Below are positions 24,155 to 32,606 of a stretch of DNA of 64,000 nt, piece after piece. The notes below the pieces were generated by a model. The model was not told where the DNA came from, did no database searches, and saw only the letters and a program-made list of their open reading frames with translations. How positions within the stretch are numbered: position 1 is the stretch's first letter; every line of letters starts with the position of its first letter. Made by a program: the position numbers and the translations under genes. The stretch is from Nitrospirota bacterium. GTDB taxonomy: Bacteria; Nitrospirota; Thermodesulfovibrionia; Thermodesulfovibrionales; Dissulfurispiraceae. The stretch is taken from contig WSNO01000019.1 of NCBI GenBank assembly GCA_009773415.1, forward strand, positions 1-64,000, read 5' to 3'.

Positions 24155-26077
24155 ATGAAAATCGGCAGCCTCAGCGATTGGCTCACCAGAAAGGCACTCA
24201 TTCTTTTCCTGCTGCAGCTTTTCTTCGTTATTTCCCTTCTCGGCTACAATGCATGGCACGACAGCAGTGTTGAATGCGTCCGATGCCATGGCGACCAGAA
24301 GCGCTTAGAGCAACTGGGGTATCCGCAGTTTTATGTAACGCAGGAGATGGTTGAAAAAGAGAGCCGTCATCCGAATGTGAAGTGCCGTGACTGCCATCTT
24401 GGCAACGGACGCGCCACTGATCCTGACAAGGCACATAAAGGAATGCTCACGGCTTTCTATATCAATCACGAGGGAGAGGCGGTTGAGAGAAAGAAACTTT
24501 CAAAAAAGCCCCTCCTGCCTGAAGGTACTGACCGCATCCGCGAAATGCTGCCTCACACAATGGAAAATGGTGAACTGGTGCCACACCCCGAAGTGCGCAA
24601 TGTGCTCTGGCACGACCGCGATAAAACTACCCTGAATTTTGATCCTGAAATAGCAGCAAAGACCTGCGGCAAGTCCGGCTGCCATCCGGATGAGCTGAAA
24701 CAGTTCAAAACGACGGTGATGGCAACTAATTTCCGGCAACGCACCATGACAACATGGCTTAAGCCGTACGGGCCACAGAATTGCGGACCGTCCTTTGCGG
24801 ATGTGCTTCCGGCGGAAGTGCTCAAGGAGACAGGTTTTTCTTTCAAAAATACCGAGGAGATCAACAAGGAGTTAAATGTCCCTTTGACTAAGGATCAGGC
24901 CATGGCGAAGCAGAAGTTCTGCAATGCCTGCCATGCCGGATGTCTGGACTGCCACTATACGCCGGACAGGAAACGCGGCGCCCATGCTTTCTCGAATAAG
25001 CCACCTTCTGAAACCTGCGGCGGGGGCGGCCGCAACACCAGCATGTGTCACGCGGGCTCGTCACACAGCCGTCGCGGCGAGACGTATGTGGGTGGGGACT
25101 ATTCAATACCGACCGGCATGAAGGCGGATGTGCATTACAAAAAGAATATCCACTGCACCGACTGCCATACCACCGGAGAACGCGGCATGGGCGATATGCA
25201 GCGGAAGGCGAACTGTCAGGATTGTCACATCGGCATTCAGGAGGCGCACGAGAAGAGCGTTCACAAGAACCTTGAGTGTGCCGCCTGTCATATAAATGAA
25301 CTGCGCGGATATCAGGTTGTCGTTTGGGGGCCGGGACTGGTCGCAGGCAAGCAGAATCCGATGAAGAAGTATTCGCTGTATTACGGCGTGCAGGGGCCTC
25401 CGATGCTGATGAAGGACCAGAAGGGCAAGTGGATAGCTGTGAAGGTCTTTCCGCATGCCACAGGAAACATTAAACCTGAGGTGCCGGCTTCCGACGGCCT
25501 GCAGTTCCGCTGGAAAAACGGTGAAACCCGCGACCCGTACTATATCGTCGGCACGTTTGAAGCTCCCTCAAACAACAGGCACCTGCTCTGGTTTGAGATA
25601 CAGAATGCGTCTCATCCTTACGGCAAGGGACGGTCGTGCGGAAGCTGCCATCGCGACAAACAGGTGGTCACCTCAAGGTGGGAGTACGAGGATGATCAGG
25701 GTGCAGCGGATTCATTCAGCGGCGGCTATTCCATTGTCGCCGACAAAAACGGCATGAAGATAGTAAACATGCACTATAAAGGCGCCATCACGCCGATGCC
25801 GGGATACAAAACAGAGGACTTTGCATCATGGATCTATTTCAGGGATAAATGGCAGATGCCCGGCGACTTTTCTGTTCCGAGCGAGAAAGAAAAGTACCGG
25901 AAATATTCCGCCCTTTCGCAGCAGATCGGGAAAGAACTGCAACTGCTTGATCGGGTTGTTGTCAAGAAGGACAAAAAAGTACAGAAACAGTACAAGGAAC
26001 TGAAAGGCGTAGCCCTTCACAATGAGGCGCTGGCAATCGGCGCCATCCGGGAATTCCGGACAAAGCAGGGATTGTAA
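24155..26077 (+). CDS. Membrane-anchored multihaem c-type cytochrome
   Basis: A 640-residue protein with an N-terminal membrane anchor (residues 14-31) and, facing the periplasm, eight CXXCH haem sites at about 41, 77, 256, 263, 334, 354, 375 and 495. It also has CGKSGCH at 171-177 (CX4CH spacing) and CGGGGRNTSMCH at 288-299, which may be a ninth and tenth site with unusual spacing. Two sites are only two residues apart (CNACHAGCLDCH). The last 140 residues have no haem motif and end in a charged, probably coiled segment. It probably passes electrons between the quinone pool and a periplasmic partner; substrate and partner are unknown. It lies between rodZ-like and rnr, eight and zero bases away. 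Confidence 0.85.
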   Translation: MKIGSLSDWLTRKALILFLLQLFFVISLLGYNAWHDSSVECVRCHGDQKRLEQLGYPQFYVTQEMVEKESRHPNVKCRDCHLGNGRATDPDKAHKGMLTAFYINHEGEAVERKKLSKKPLLPEGTDRIREMLPHTMENGELVPHPEVRNVLWHDRDKTTLNFDPEIAAKTCGKSGCHPDELKQFKTTVMATNFRQRTMTTWLKPYGPQNCGPSFADVLPAEVLKETGFSFKNTEEINKELNVPLTKDQAMAKQKFCNACHAGCLDCHYTPDRKRGAHAFSNKPPSETCGGGGRNTSMCHAGSSHSRRGETYVGGDYSIPTGMKADVHYKKNIHCTDCHTTGERGMGDMQRKANCQDCHIGIQEAHEKSVHKNLECAACHINELRGYQVVVWGPGLVAGKQNPMKKYSLYYGVQGPPMLMKDQKGKWIAVKVFPHATGNIKPEVPASDGLQFRWKNGETRDPYYIVGTFEAPSNNRHLLWFEIQNASHPYGKGRSCGSCHRDKQVVTSRWEYEDDQGAADSFSGGYSIVADKNGMKIVNMHYKGAITPMPGYKTEDFASWIYFRDKWQMPGDFSVPSEKEKYRKYSALSQQIGKELQLLDRVVVKKDKKVQKQYKELKGVALHNEALAIGAIREFRTKQGL

Positions 26078-28189
26078 ATGCTTACACGTCAGCTTTTTCT
26101 TTCATTTTTCAGGGAGAAGGTCAAGAACCCACTCAGCTACCGTGAACTGACCGAACATCTGAAGCTTCGCGCAGGCGAAAAGAAGTCGGTCAAGAAGTTG
26201 CTTCGCGAACTTGTCGCCGGCGGCGAGATCATTAAAACCCGCAAGGGCCTGTACGGACTTCCTGAAGAAATGAGCCTTGTTACGGGCTATTATGAAGCGC
26301 ATCGTGACGGGTTCGGCTTTGTGATTTCGGAGAAGCCGGGAGAGCGTGATATTTTTGTGGCCGGACGCAATGCTCTTGGTGCAATGAACAACGACCGCGT
26401 TGTCGTGCGCATTGAGAACCGGGAGCGCCGCGACGGCAGAGTCATCCGCATTCTCGACCGCGCACACAGCAGAATTGCCGGAACACTTCAGAGCGATCGA
26501 AAGACATCCTATGTCATCCCGAAGAACCGGTCTATCCCGTTTGATCTCTATGTCGCTCCTGACGATCGTGCAAACGCGTGCGACGGTGATGCGGTTGTTG
26601 TAGAAGTCGTCTCTTTTCCGACAGACAAAAGACCTCCTGCAGCCCGCGTCGTGAAGGTGATTGCCGATCCGAAGAGTCCGCGGGAAGAGGTTGAGGGCAT
26701 TATCGATGAGTTTCACCTGCCGCGCCGTTTTCCGCATGATGTTCTCGAAGAGGCGCGCGCTTTGCATGCCAAAGCTGTTTCAGCCGAAGAGGAAGGCTCG
26801 CGAACGCTTCGCCGAAAAGATCTCCGGGCGCTGAATACGGTTACTATTGACGGTGAAAGGGCGAAGGATTTTGATGACGCCATCTCTGTACAAAAGACTG
26901 AGGAAGGTTTCCGGCTCTGGGTGCATATCGCCGATGTCGGGTTCTTTGTCGCATGGGATTCTCCGCTGGATCTGGAAGCACGAAAACGCGGAACGAGCGT
27001 CTATTTTCCGGACCGTGTCGTTCCCATGCTGCCAAAGGAGCTGTCCGAAGACCTCTGCAGTCTGAAACCGAGAGTCGACCGCCGTGCGTTTACGGTTGAA
27101 ATGGACTTCGACGCTCATGGAATGCGCTCGTCACAGCGGTTTTATCCGAGCATCATCAACAGCAATGAACGCATGACGTACACGTCGGTCAGAAAGATCC
27201 TGGTCGACAAGGATTCTGCAGAGCGTTCACGGTATGCAGCGCTCTTGCCCGACTTTGCGCTGATGGAATCGCTCTGTCATCTCATCAAGTCGCGGCGGAT
27301 AAAGCGTGGCAGCCTTGACTTCGACCTCCCGGAGCCGGAAGTGCTGCTCGATAGCCAGGGGAATCCGGAGTCAATCATCCGTGCGGAGCGCACCTTTGCG
27401 CATATGATAATCGAGGAGTTCATGATTGCCGCAAATGAAGCAGTTGCCGAACATCTTGAAGGGCTTTCAGTGCCAAACCTCTATCGCATTCATGAGGAGC
27501 CCGATCCCCTGAAGTTCGAAGAAATAGCGAAGATGCTGACTGCTCTGGGCATCATTCGCCATCGCCGCCTGATAAAGCCGGGCGATGTTGCCGGGCTGCT
27601 GAGGCAGTTGCAGGGCACTCCTGAAGAATCGGTCTTTCATTCCCTTATCCTGCGCAGCCTGAAACAGGCGCGGTACTCTCCGGTGAACATCGGCCATTTC
27701 GGACTGGCATCAAAAAGCTATTCGCACTTTACCTCACCCATCCGCCGATATCCGGACCTCGTGACACATCGTATTTTGCGGGAAGTGCTCATCAAAAAGC
27801 GGCTCAGCGACAAGCGGGCAGATGAGCTCAATAACCTCCTGCCGGATATCGCGTTTCAGTCATCGCGCACAGAGCGGCAGGCTGATGAGGCCGGGCGGAC
27901 CGTTCTGAATGCCATGCGTGTCTGGTACATGAAGGACAAGGAGGGACAGTGCTTTTCAGGAAGTATTGTTGCTGTCACTGCATATGGGGTGAAAGTCAGG
28001 TTCCATGATGTGTATGTCGAGGGGTTTCTGCACGTTTCAGCCATGACCGATGATTACTATCGCTATGATGAGCAGCGCATGTGCCTGAACGGGCTGAATC
28101 GCCGCAGGCGTTACAGCATCGGACAGGAGATGACGGTTCGGGTTGAGCGGGTCGATATGGCTGAGCGGGAAATTATTCTGGGTCTCTGA
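26078..28189 (+). CDS. rnr: Ribonuclease R
   Basis: A 703-residue processive 3'-5' exoribonuclease of the RNB family that degrades structured RNA. An N-terminal winged-helix region (LTEHLKLRAGEKKSVKKLL) is followed by cold-shock domains, then the RNB core with the active-site acidic cluster in VTIDGERAKDFDDAISVQ and WVHIADVGFFV near residues 250-285, and the DLVTHR segment. A C-terminal S1 domain starts near residue 625 (FSGSIVAVTAYGVKVRFHD). The lysine-rich tail of E. coli RNase R is missing. The ATG directly follows the cytochrome stop. The 243 bases downstream to mutS hold only a likely mutS promoter. Confidence 0.95.
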   Translation: MLTRQLFLSFFREKVKNPLSYRELTEHLKLRAGEKKSVKKLLRELVAGGEIIKTRKGLYGLPEEMSLVTGYYEAHRDGFGFVISEKPGERDIFVAGRNALGAMNNDRVVVRIENRERRDGRVIRILDRAHSRIAGTLQSDRKTSYVIPKNRSIPFDLYVAPDDRANACDGDAVVVEVVSFPTDKRPPAARVVKVIADPKSPREEVEGIIDEFHLPRRFPHDVLEEARALHAKAVSAEEEGSRTLRRKDLRALNTVTIDGERAKDFDDAISVQKTEEGFRLWVHIADVGFFVAWDSPLDLEARKRGTSVYFPDRVVPMLPKELSEDLCSLKPRVDRRAFTVEMDFDAHGMRSSQRFYPSIINSNERMTYTSVRKILVDKDSAERSRYAALLPDFALMESLCHLIKSRRIKRGSLDFDLPEPEVLLDSQGNPESIIRAERTFAHMIIEEFMIAANEAVAEHLEGLSVPNLYRIHEEPDPLKFEEIAKMLTALGIIRHRRLIKPGDVAGLLRQLQGTPEESVFHSLILRSLKQARYSPVNIGHFGLASKSYSHFTSPIRRYPDLVTHRILREVLIKKRLSDKRADELNNLLPDIAFQSSRTERQADEAGRTVLNAMRVWYMKDKEGQCFSGSIVAVTAYGVKVRFHDVYVEGFLHVSAMTDDYYRYDEQRMCLNGLNRRRRYSIGQEMTVRVERVDMAEREIILGL

Positions 28190-28350
28190 GGCAGTATTCA
28201 CACCCCGGAACACAGAATTCAGCAGCACATGTGAGGGATTATCAGGTGCAACGGCAATAAGGCGACCTTGTCAGGTCTGCACTGCAAGGCTCCATTTCCC
28301 AATATCAGCCGGCGCAGCAGCATCTCTTTATTTCCTTTTCGCCGGGTTCT

Positions 28351-28380
28351 TTCTCTATTCCCAGTCGTCTGTTGTATAAT
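28351..28380 (+). promoter_or_regulatory. Possible mutS promoter
   Basis: A perfect -10 TATAAT at 28375-28380 lies about 50 bases before the mutS start. The -35 is weak (TTCTCT at 28351-28356, 18 bases away). Rest of the 28190-28432 gap: no gene or RNA recognised. Confidence 0.35.
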
Positions 28381-28432
28381 CTAGGGATTTCTGATGTCTT
28401 GATCCGGTCAATGAACAGGAGAAAACAGGCCC

Positions 28433-31003
28433 GTGTCCGAGCTTACGCCCTTGATGAAGCAGTATTCCGCAATAAAAGAAAAATATGCTGATTCCATAGT
28501 CCTTTTCCGCCTCGGAGACTTCTACGAGATGTTCGGAGAAGATGCAAAAACAGCCTCCGCAATTCTTCAGATAGCGCTGACTTCCCGCGATAAGAACAAG
28601 GATGAGCCCATGCCGATGTGCGGGGTGCCGTACTTTTCGGTTGATGCTTATATAGCGAAGCTGATCAAGGCAGGCTGCAAGGTGGCGATTTGTGAGCAGG
28701 TTGAAGATCCCAAACTGGCAAAAGGTATTGTCCAGCGCGAGGTGGTAAAGGTTATCACGCCCGGTACGCATGTGCCGGAGCAGCCGAAGGAAAACGCTTT
28801 TCTCATGTGCATTTATCCGGGACAGGGCAAATACGGCATTGCGCTTGCCGATCTATCGACCGGTGAATTTACGGTCTTCGAGACGGATAAGCCGATCGAG
28901 GACGAAATCGGACGATTCGAGCCGCGCGAGGTGCTCTGTCCGCGCAGTGCCGAACATTCATTGCACCTGCAGGAAGCCCTCCAAGGCATGTTCGTTTCAT
29001 ATCATGACGACTGGAACTTTGATTTTACCGAGGCGTACAAGACGCTTTTAAAGTATTTCCGTGTTGCATCACTTGAAGGATACGGGTGCGATGGCCTGCC
29101 CGCTGCGATATCAGCTGCCGGAGCGCTCATCAGCTATCTTGAAGAGACGCAGAAGGTGCTCACCTTCGGCAAGATAACGCTGCTGCAGGACTCCGCAGTT
29201 ATGTTTCTGGACGCGGCGACCAAGCAGAACCTCGAGATTACCCGCACGCTGAAGGACGGCAGCCTTGAAGGCTCATTGCTCTGGGTGCTTGACGAGACGC
29301 TGACACCGATGGGTGGACGGTTTCTGCGCAATGCGATCGTCAAACCGTTGTTGTCGGTTCCGGAAATCCGCCAGCGGCAGGATGCCGTAAGCGCGATTGT
29401 CGAGGATTATGAACTGACGGAAGACCTCAGGACAACGCTCCGGAAAATCCAGGACATTGAACGCATTACCGCACGAATAATTTCCAGGACCGCAATCCCC
29501 CGTGATTTGCTGGCGCTGAAGGGGTCTTTGCAGCACCTGCCGAAATTGCGGAAAATGCTGGTTGCTTCCCAGAACAGGCACTTAAAGCAGATTGGATCCA
29601 TGCTGACCGACATGGCCGAACTTACTGACATTATCGATTTCAGCGTTGTGGAATCTCCGGCAAACAATCCCCGCGACGGCGGAATCATCCGCAAGGGATA
29701 CAGCAGAGAGGTCGATGAATTGCGCGGCATTTCGATTCATGGCAAAGACTATATCGCAAAGATGGAAGCAGAGGAACGTCAGCGCACCGGGATTTCATCT
29801 CTCAAAATCAGCTATAACAGGGTATTCGGCTATTATATCGAAATCACAAAAACCAACCTTCACCTTGCCCCTCAGGACTATATCCGCAAGCAGACGCTTG
29901 CGAACTGCGAGAGATTCATTACGGAGGAGTTGAAAGAGTATGAAGGCAAGGTTCTGGGAGCTGAAGACCGGCTCAGGGAACTTGAATATTCGCTGTTTCT
30001 CAGCCTGCTGGACAGAGTCGGGAAATATGCGCCTCAGGTGTACGAGGCCGCCGCGATTGTTGCGGAGATAGATTTCTATTTGTCCCTGGCGAAAGTTGCG
30101 AAACGATATGACTATGTGAAGCCCGTAATCGACGACAGCGATCTTGTCGAAATTGCCGATGGAAGGCATCCGGTCATCGAGCGGCTTCTCTGCCTCCGGA
30201 CTTTTGCTGCTCGAGACGAACGCTTCATTCCGAACAGCACGCATATGGACTGCGGTTCCAACCGGCTGCTGGTGATTACCGGTCCGAACATGGCCGGCAA
30301 GTCGACATTCATGCGGCAGGTTGCCCTGATTGTCCTCATGGCCCAGATAGGCTCGTTCGTGCCGGCCGAGCGCGCGACTATCGGCGTCGTTGATCGGGTC
30401 TTTACGCGCATCGGCGCGTCGGACAACATTACCCGCGGTCAGAGCACGTTCATGGTCGAGATGATTGAGACGGCAAATATCCTTAACAACGCTACATCCC
30501 GCAGTCTGATATTGCTTGACGAGGTCGGTCGCGGAACGAGCACATTTGACGGAATCAGCATAGCATGGTCTGTTGCCGACCATCTCGTGAATGCAGTAGG
30601 CGCCCGAACCCTGTTTGCCACACACTACAATGAACTGACCGACCTTGCCCACAACATGGAAGGCATCGCGAACTACAACGTTGTGGTGAAGGAATGGGGA
30701 GAAGAGGTCATCTTCCTCCGGAAGATCGAACGCGGGCCCGCCGACAAGAGTTACGGCATTCAGGTCGCAAAGCTTGCGGGGCTGCCGCAGCCGGTCATCG
30801 ATGCTGCAAAGGTAATTCTTGAGAAGCTTGAGAGGAAAGAGGCGCAGACGCTGCGTCCGAAGGCCCGCCAGATGGATCTCTTTTTTGCGGGCGATCCGGT
30901 TGCGCGCGAACTGCTGCAGCTGGATGTCGAGACGCTCTCCCCGCAGAAGGCACTCAGAAAGCTGAAAGAGCTGAAGAAGCTTGCAGAAGAAGGCAATCAG
31001 TGA
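28433..31003 (+). CDS. mutS: DNA mismatch repair protein MutS
   Basis: An 856-residue mismatch sensor. The N-terminal mismatch-binding motif RLGDFYEMFGEDA is near residue 24; the ATPase has Walker A TGPNMAGKSTFMRQ near 620, LILLDEVGRGTSTFDGISIAW near 695 and ATHYNELTDL. The start is GTG with AGGAG ten bases upstream; an internal ATG (MKQYSAIKEKY) seven codons later is possible. The stop overlaps coaE by four bases. mutL is not in the window. Confidence 0.97.
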   Translation: MSELTPLMKQYSAIKEKYADSIVLFRLGDFYEMFGEDAKTASAILQIALTSRDKNKDEPMPMCGVPYFSVDAYIAKLIKAGCKVAICEQVEDPKLAKGIVQREVVKVITPGTHVPEQPKENAFLMCIYPGQGKYGIALADLSTGEFTVFETDKPIEDEIGRFEPREVLCPRSAEHSLHLQEALQGMFVSYHDDWNFDFTEAYKTLLKYFRVASLEGYGCDGLPAAISAAGALISYLEETQKVLTFGKITLLQDSAVMFLDAATKQNLEITRTLKDGSLEGSLLWVLDETLTPMGGRFLRNAIVKPLLSVPEIRQRQDAVSAIVEDYELTEDLRTTLRKIQDIERITARIISRTAIPRDLLALKGSLQHLPKLRKMLVASQNRHLKQIGSMLTDMAELTDIIDFSVVESPANNPRDGGIIRKGYSREVDELRGISIHGKDYIAKMEAEERQRTGISSLKISYNRVFGYYIEITKTNLHLAPQDYIRKQTLANCERFITEELKEYEGKVLGAEDRLRELEYSLFLSLLDRVGKYAPQVYEAAAIVAEIDFYLSLAKVAKRYDYVKPVIDDSDLVEIADGRHPVIERLLCLRTFAARDERFIPNSTHMDCGSNRLLVITGPNMAGKSTFMRQVALIVLMAQIGSFVPAERATIGVVDRVFTRIGASDNITRGQSTFMVEMIETANILNNATSRSLILLDEVGRGTSTFDGISIAWSVADHLVNAVGARTLFATHYNELTDLAHNMEGIANYNVVVKEWGEEVIFLRKIERGPADKSYGIQVAKLAGLPQPVIDAAKVILEKLERKEAQTLRPKARQMDLFFAGDPVARELLQLDVETLSPQKALRKLKELKKLAEEGNQ

Positions 31004-31611
31004 TTGTCTTGGGCATCACCGGCAATATCGGCATGGGCAAGAGTACCGTTGCAAGAATGTTTGAGGAGCTTGGCGCCGTCCGAATAGATGCCGATAAGAT
31101 TGTGAGCGGTCTGCTTGCTGCTCCGGAGGTTATTCGGGATGTGTGCGATCTGTTCGGAGATCACGTTCTTCATGAGGGCGTTCTGGATCGCAAACTCCTG
31201 GCGCATACTGTTTTTTCGAACTCTCGTCTGCGGCTGGGCCTCGAAAATATTCTTCATCCACGCGTATTTCAGGCAGTAGATGCGCAGATAGAGGAGCTTG
31301 CGAAGACTCCCGCTCCCCTTGTCGTTGCTGTTGAGGCTCCGGTGCTGTTCGAACGTGCCTATCAGAACCGCTTCGACAGTGTGCTGACGGTGTTTACCAG
31401 CGAGGAGACGGCTTTCCGGAGACTCCAGGAGAAAGGCATGGCACTGGATGATGCGCGAAAACGCATGGAGAGCCAGTTCCCCATCACCATGAAAAGAGAG
31501 AAAGCAGATATGACAATCGACAATAACGGTACGCTCGGTGAAACACGCGAACAGGTGCGCCGGATTTACGAACTTCTGATGCTCCTGGAGAAGCAGCATG
31601 GATGTAATTAA
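31000..31611 (+). CDS. coaE: Dephospho-CoA kinase
   Basis: A 203-residue P-loop kinase for the last step of coenzyme A synthesis. GITGNIGMGKSTVARMFEELG is the N-terminal P-loop region, IDADKIVSGLL and HPRVFQAVDAQIEEL are family segments, and PLVVAVEAPVLFE carries the CoA-binding part. The GTG start overlaps the mutS stop (GTGA). panC at 15.2 kb serves the same pathway. The downstream ribF overlaps its end by 14 bases. Confidence 0.93.
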   Translation: MIVLGITGNIGMGKSTVARMFEELGAVRIDADKIVSGLLAAPEVIRDVCDLFGDHVLHEGVLDRKLLAHTVFSNSRLRLGLENILHPRVFQAVDAQIEELAKTPAPLVVAVEAPVLFERAYQNRFDSVLTVFTSEETAFRRLQEKGMALDDARKRMESQFPITMKREKADMTIDNNGTLGETREQVRRIYELLMLLEKQHGCN

Positions 31612-32542
31612 CGGACTTCCGGCAACGTTTATGTACACGAATCCTGTCATTACCATCGGCAACTTCGACGGGGTGCATATCGGTCATCAGAAAATATTTG
31701 CCCGCGTTGTTGAAAAGGCGCGTGAGATCGGGGGAACGCCGGTTGCCGTCACGTTCTTTCCGCATCCGGTTGCCGTGCTCGCTCCTGAGCGCGGGTTGCG
31801 GCATATCACCACGTCGAGAGATAAAACGCGTCTTATTGCCGACAACGGACTGGCAGTCCTTGTTTATATCCCGTTCAACCGGGAGTTCGCAAAAACAGAA
31901 CCGGAAGACTTTATCAGACGTGTGCTTGTCGATCTCATGAACGCCAGATGGGTTGTCGTCGGGCACAGCTATTCTTTCGGAAAAGGGAAAAAAGGATCGA
32001 CCGACCTGCTTCGCCGCAAGGGTGAATCGAATGGTTTCGGGTTGACGGTTGTCCGCCATGCCACCGCCTGCGGTGATGTCGTGAGCAGCAGTCGTGTGCG
32101 GGCGTTTCTCCTGAAAGGGAAGGTCAGTGATGCGGCCTGTATGCTGGGACGGGCGTATCACATCGACGGGGTGGTCGTGCCGGGTGCAGGACGCGGCGAA
32201 GCAATTCTGAAGACGCCGACTGCGAATATTGCAACGGCAAATGAGATTATCCCGAATGAAGGTGTGTATGCGGTCCGCATTTCCATGGACGGCCGGATCT
32301 TCGACGGGGTTGCGAACATCGGCAGCAATCCTACCTTCGGCGGCATTGAGATGAGTTATGAAGTGCATTTGTTCGGGGTTCGTGAGTATCTGGTCGGCAA
32401 AAAGCTGAGAGTGCATTTTATCGATCGCCTGCGGGATGAAGCAACGTATCCTGCGGCAGAGGCACTGAAGGCACAGATAAAAATCGACATCGAAAACGCA
32501 CAAGAGATTTTGGGACGTTCCGATCTGAAATTGCTTGCCTGA
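31598..32542 (+). CDS. ribF: Bifunctional riboflavin kinase / FAD synthetase
   Basis: A 314-residue enzyme that phosphorylates riboflavin to FMN and adenylates FMN to FAD. The N-terminal FAD synthetase domain starts with ITIGNFDGVHIGHQKIF and has FFPHPVAVLAPE; SSRVRAFLLKGKV links to the C-terminal kinase domain with GRGEAILKTPTANI and GVANIGSNPTFGG near residues 195-250. GGAG eight bases before the ATG supports the start, which lies inside coaE. It ends the mutS-coaE-ribF run, 64 bases before the convergent priA. Confidence 0.96.
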   Translation: MDVINGLPATFMYTNPVITIGNFDGVHIGHQKIFARVVEKAREIGGTPVAVTFFPHPVAVLAPERGLRHITTSRDKTRLIADNGLAVLVYIPFNREFAKTEPEDFIRRVLVDLMNARWVVVGHSYSFGKGKKGSTDLLRRKGESNGFGLTVVRHATACGDVVSSSRVRAFLLKGKVSDAACMLGRAYHIDGVVVPGAGRGEAILKTPTANIATANEIIPNEGVYAVRISMDGRIFDGVANIGSNPTFGGIEMSYEVHLFGVREYLVGKKLRVHFIDRLRDEATYPAAEALKAQIKIDIENAQEILGRSDLKLLA

Positions 32543-32606
32543 TGATAAGCACAACCTGGCCCATGTTGCTCATGCGAATGAGCAGATGAACGGGCTTGTC
32601 AAGAAC

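Noticed and set aside
28190-28432. Possible small RNA or tRNA in the rnr-mutS gap
   Set aside because: Only a short CCTTG/CAAGG stem and no cloverleaf or conserved RNA structure could be built.
31484-32554. A 356-codon minus-strand frame opposite ribF
   Set aside because: Shadow of ribF; no family match.
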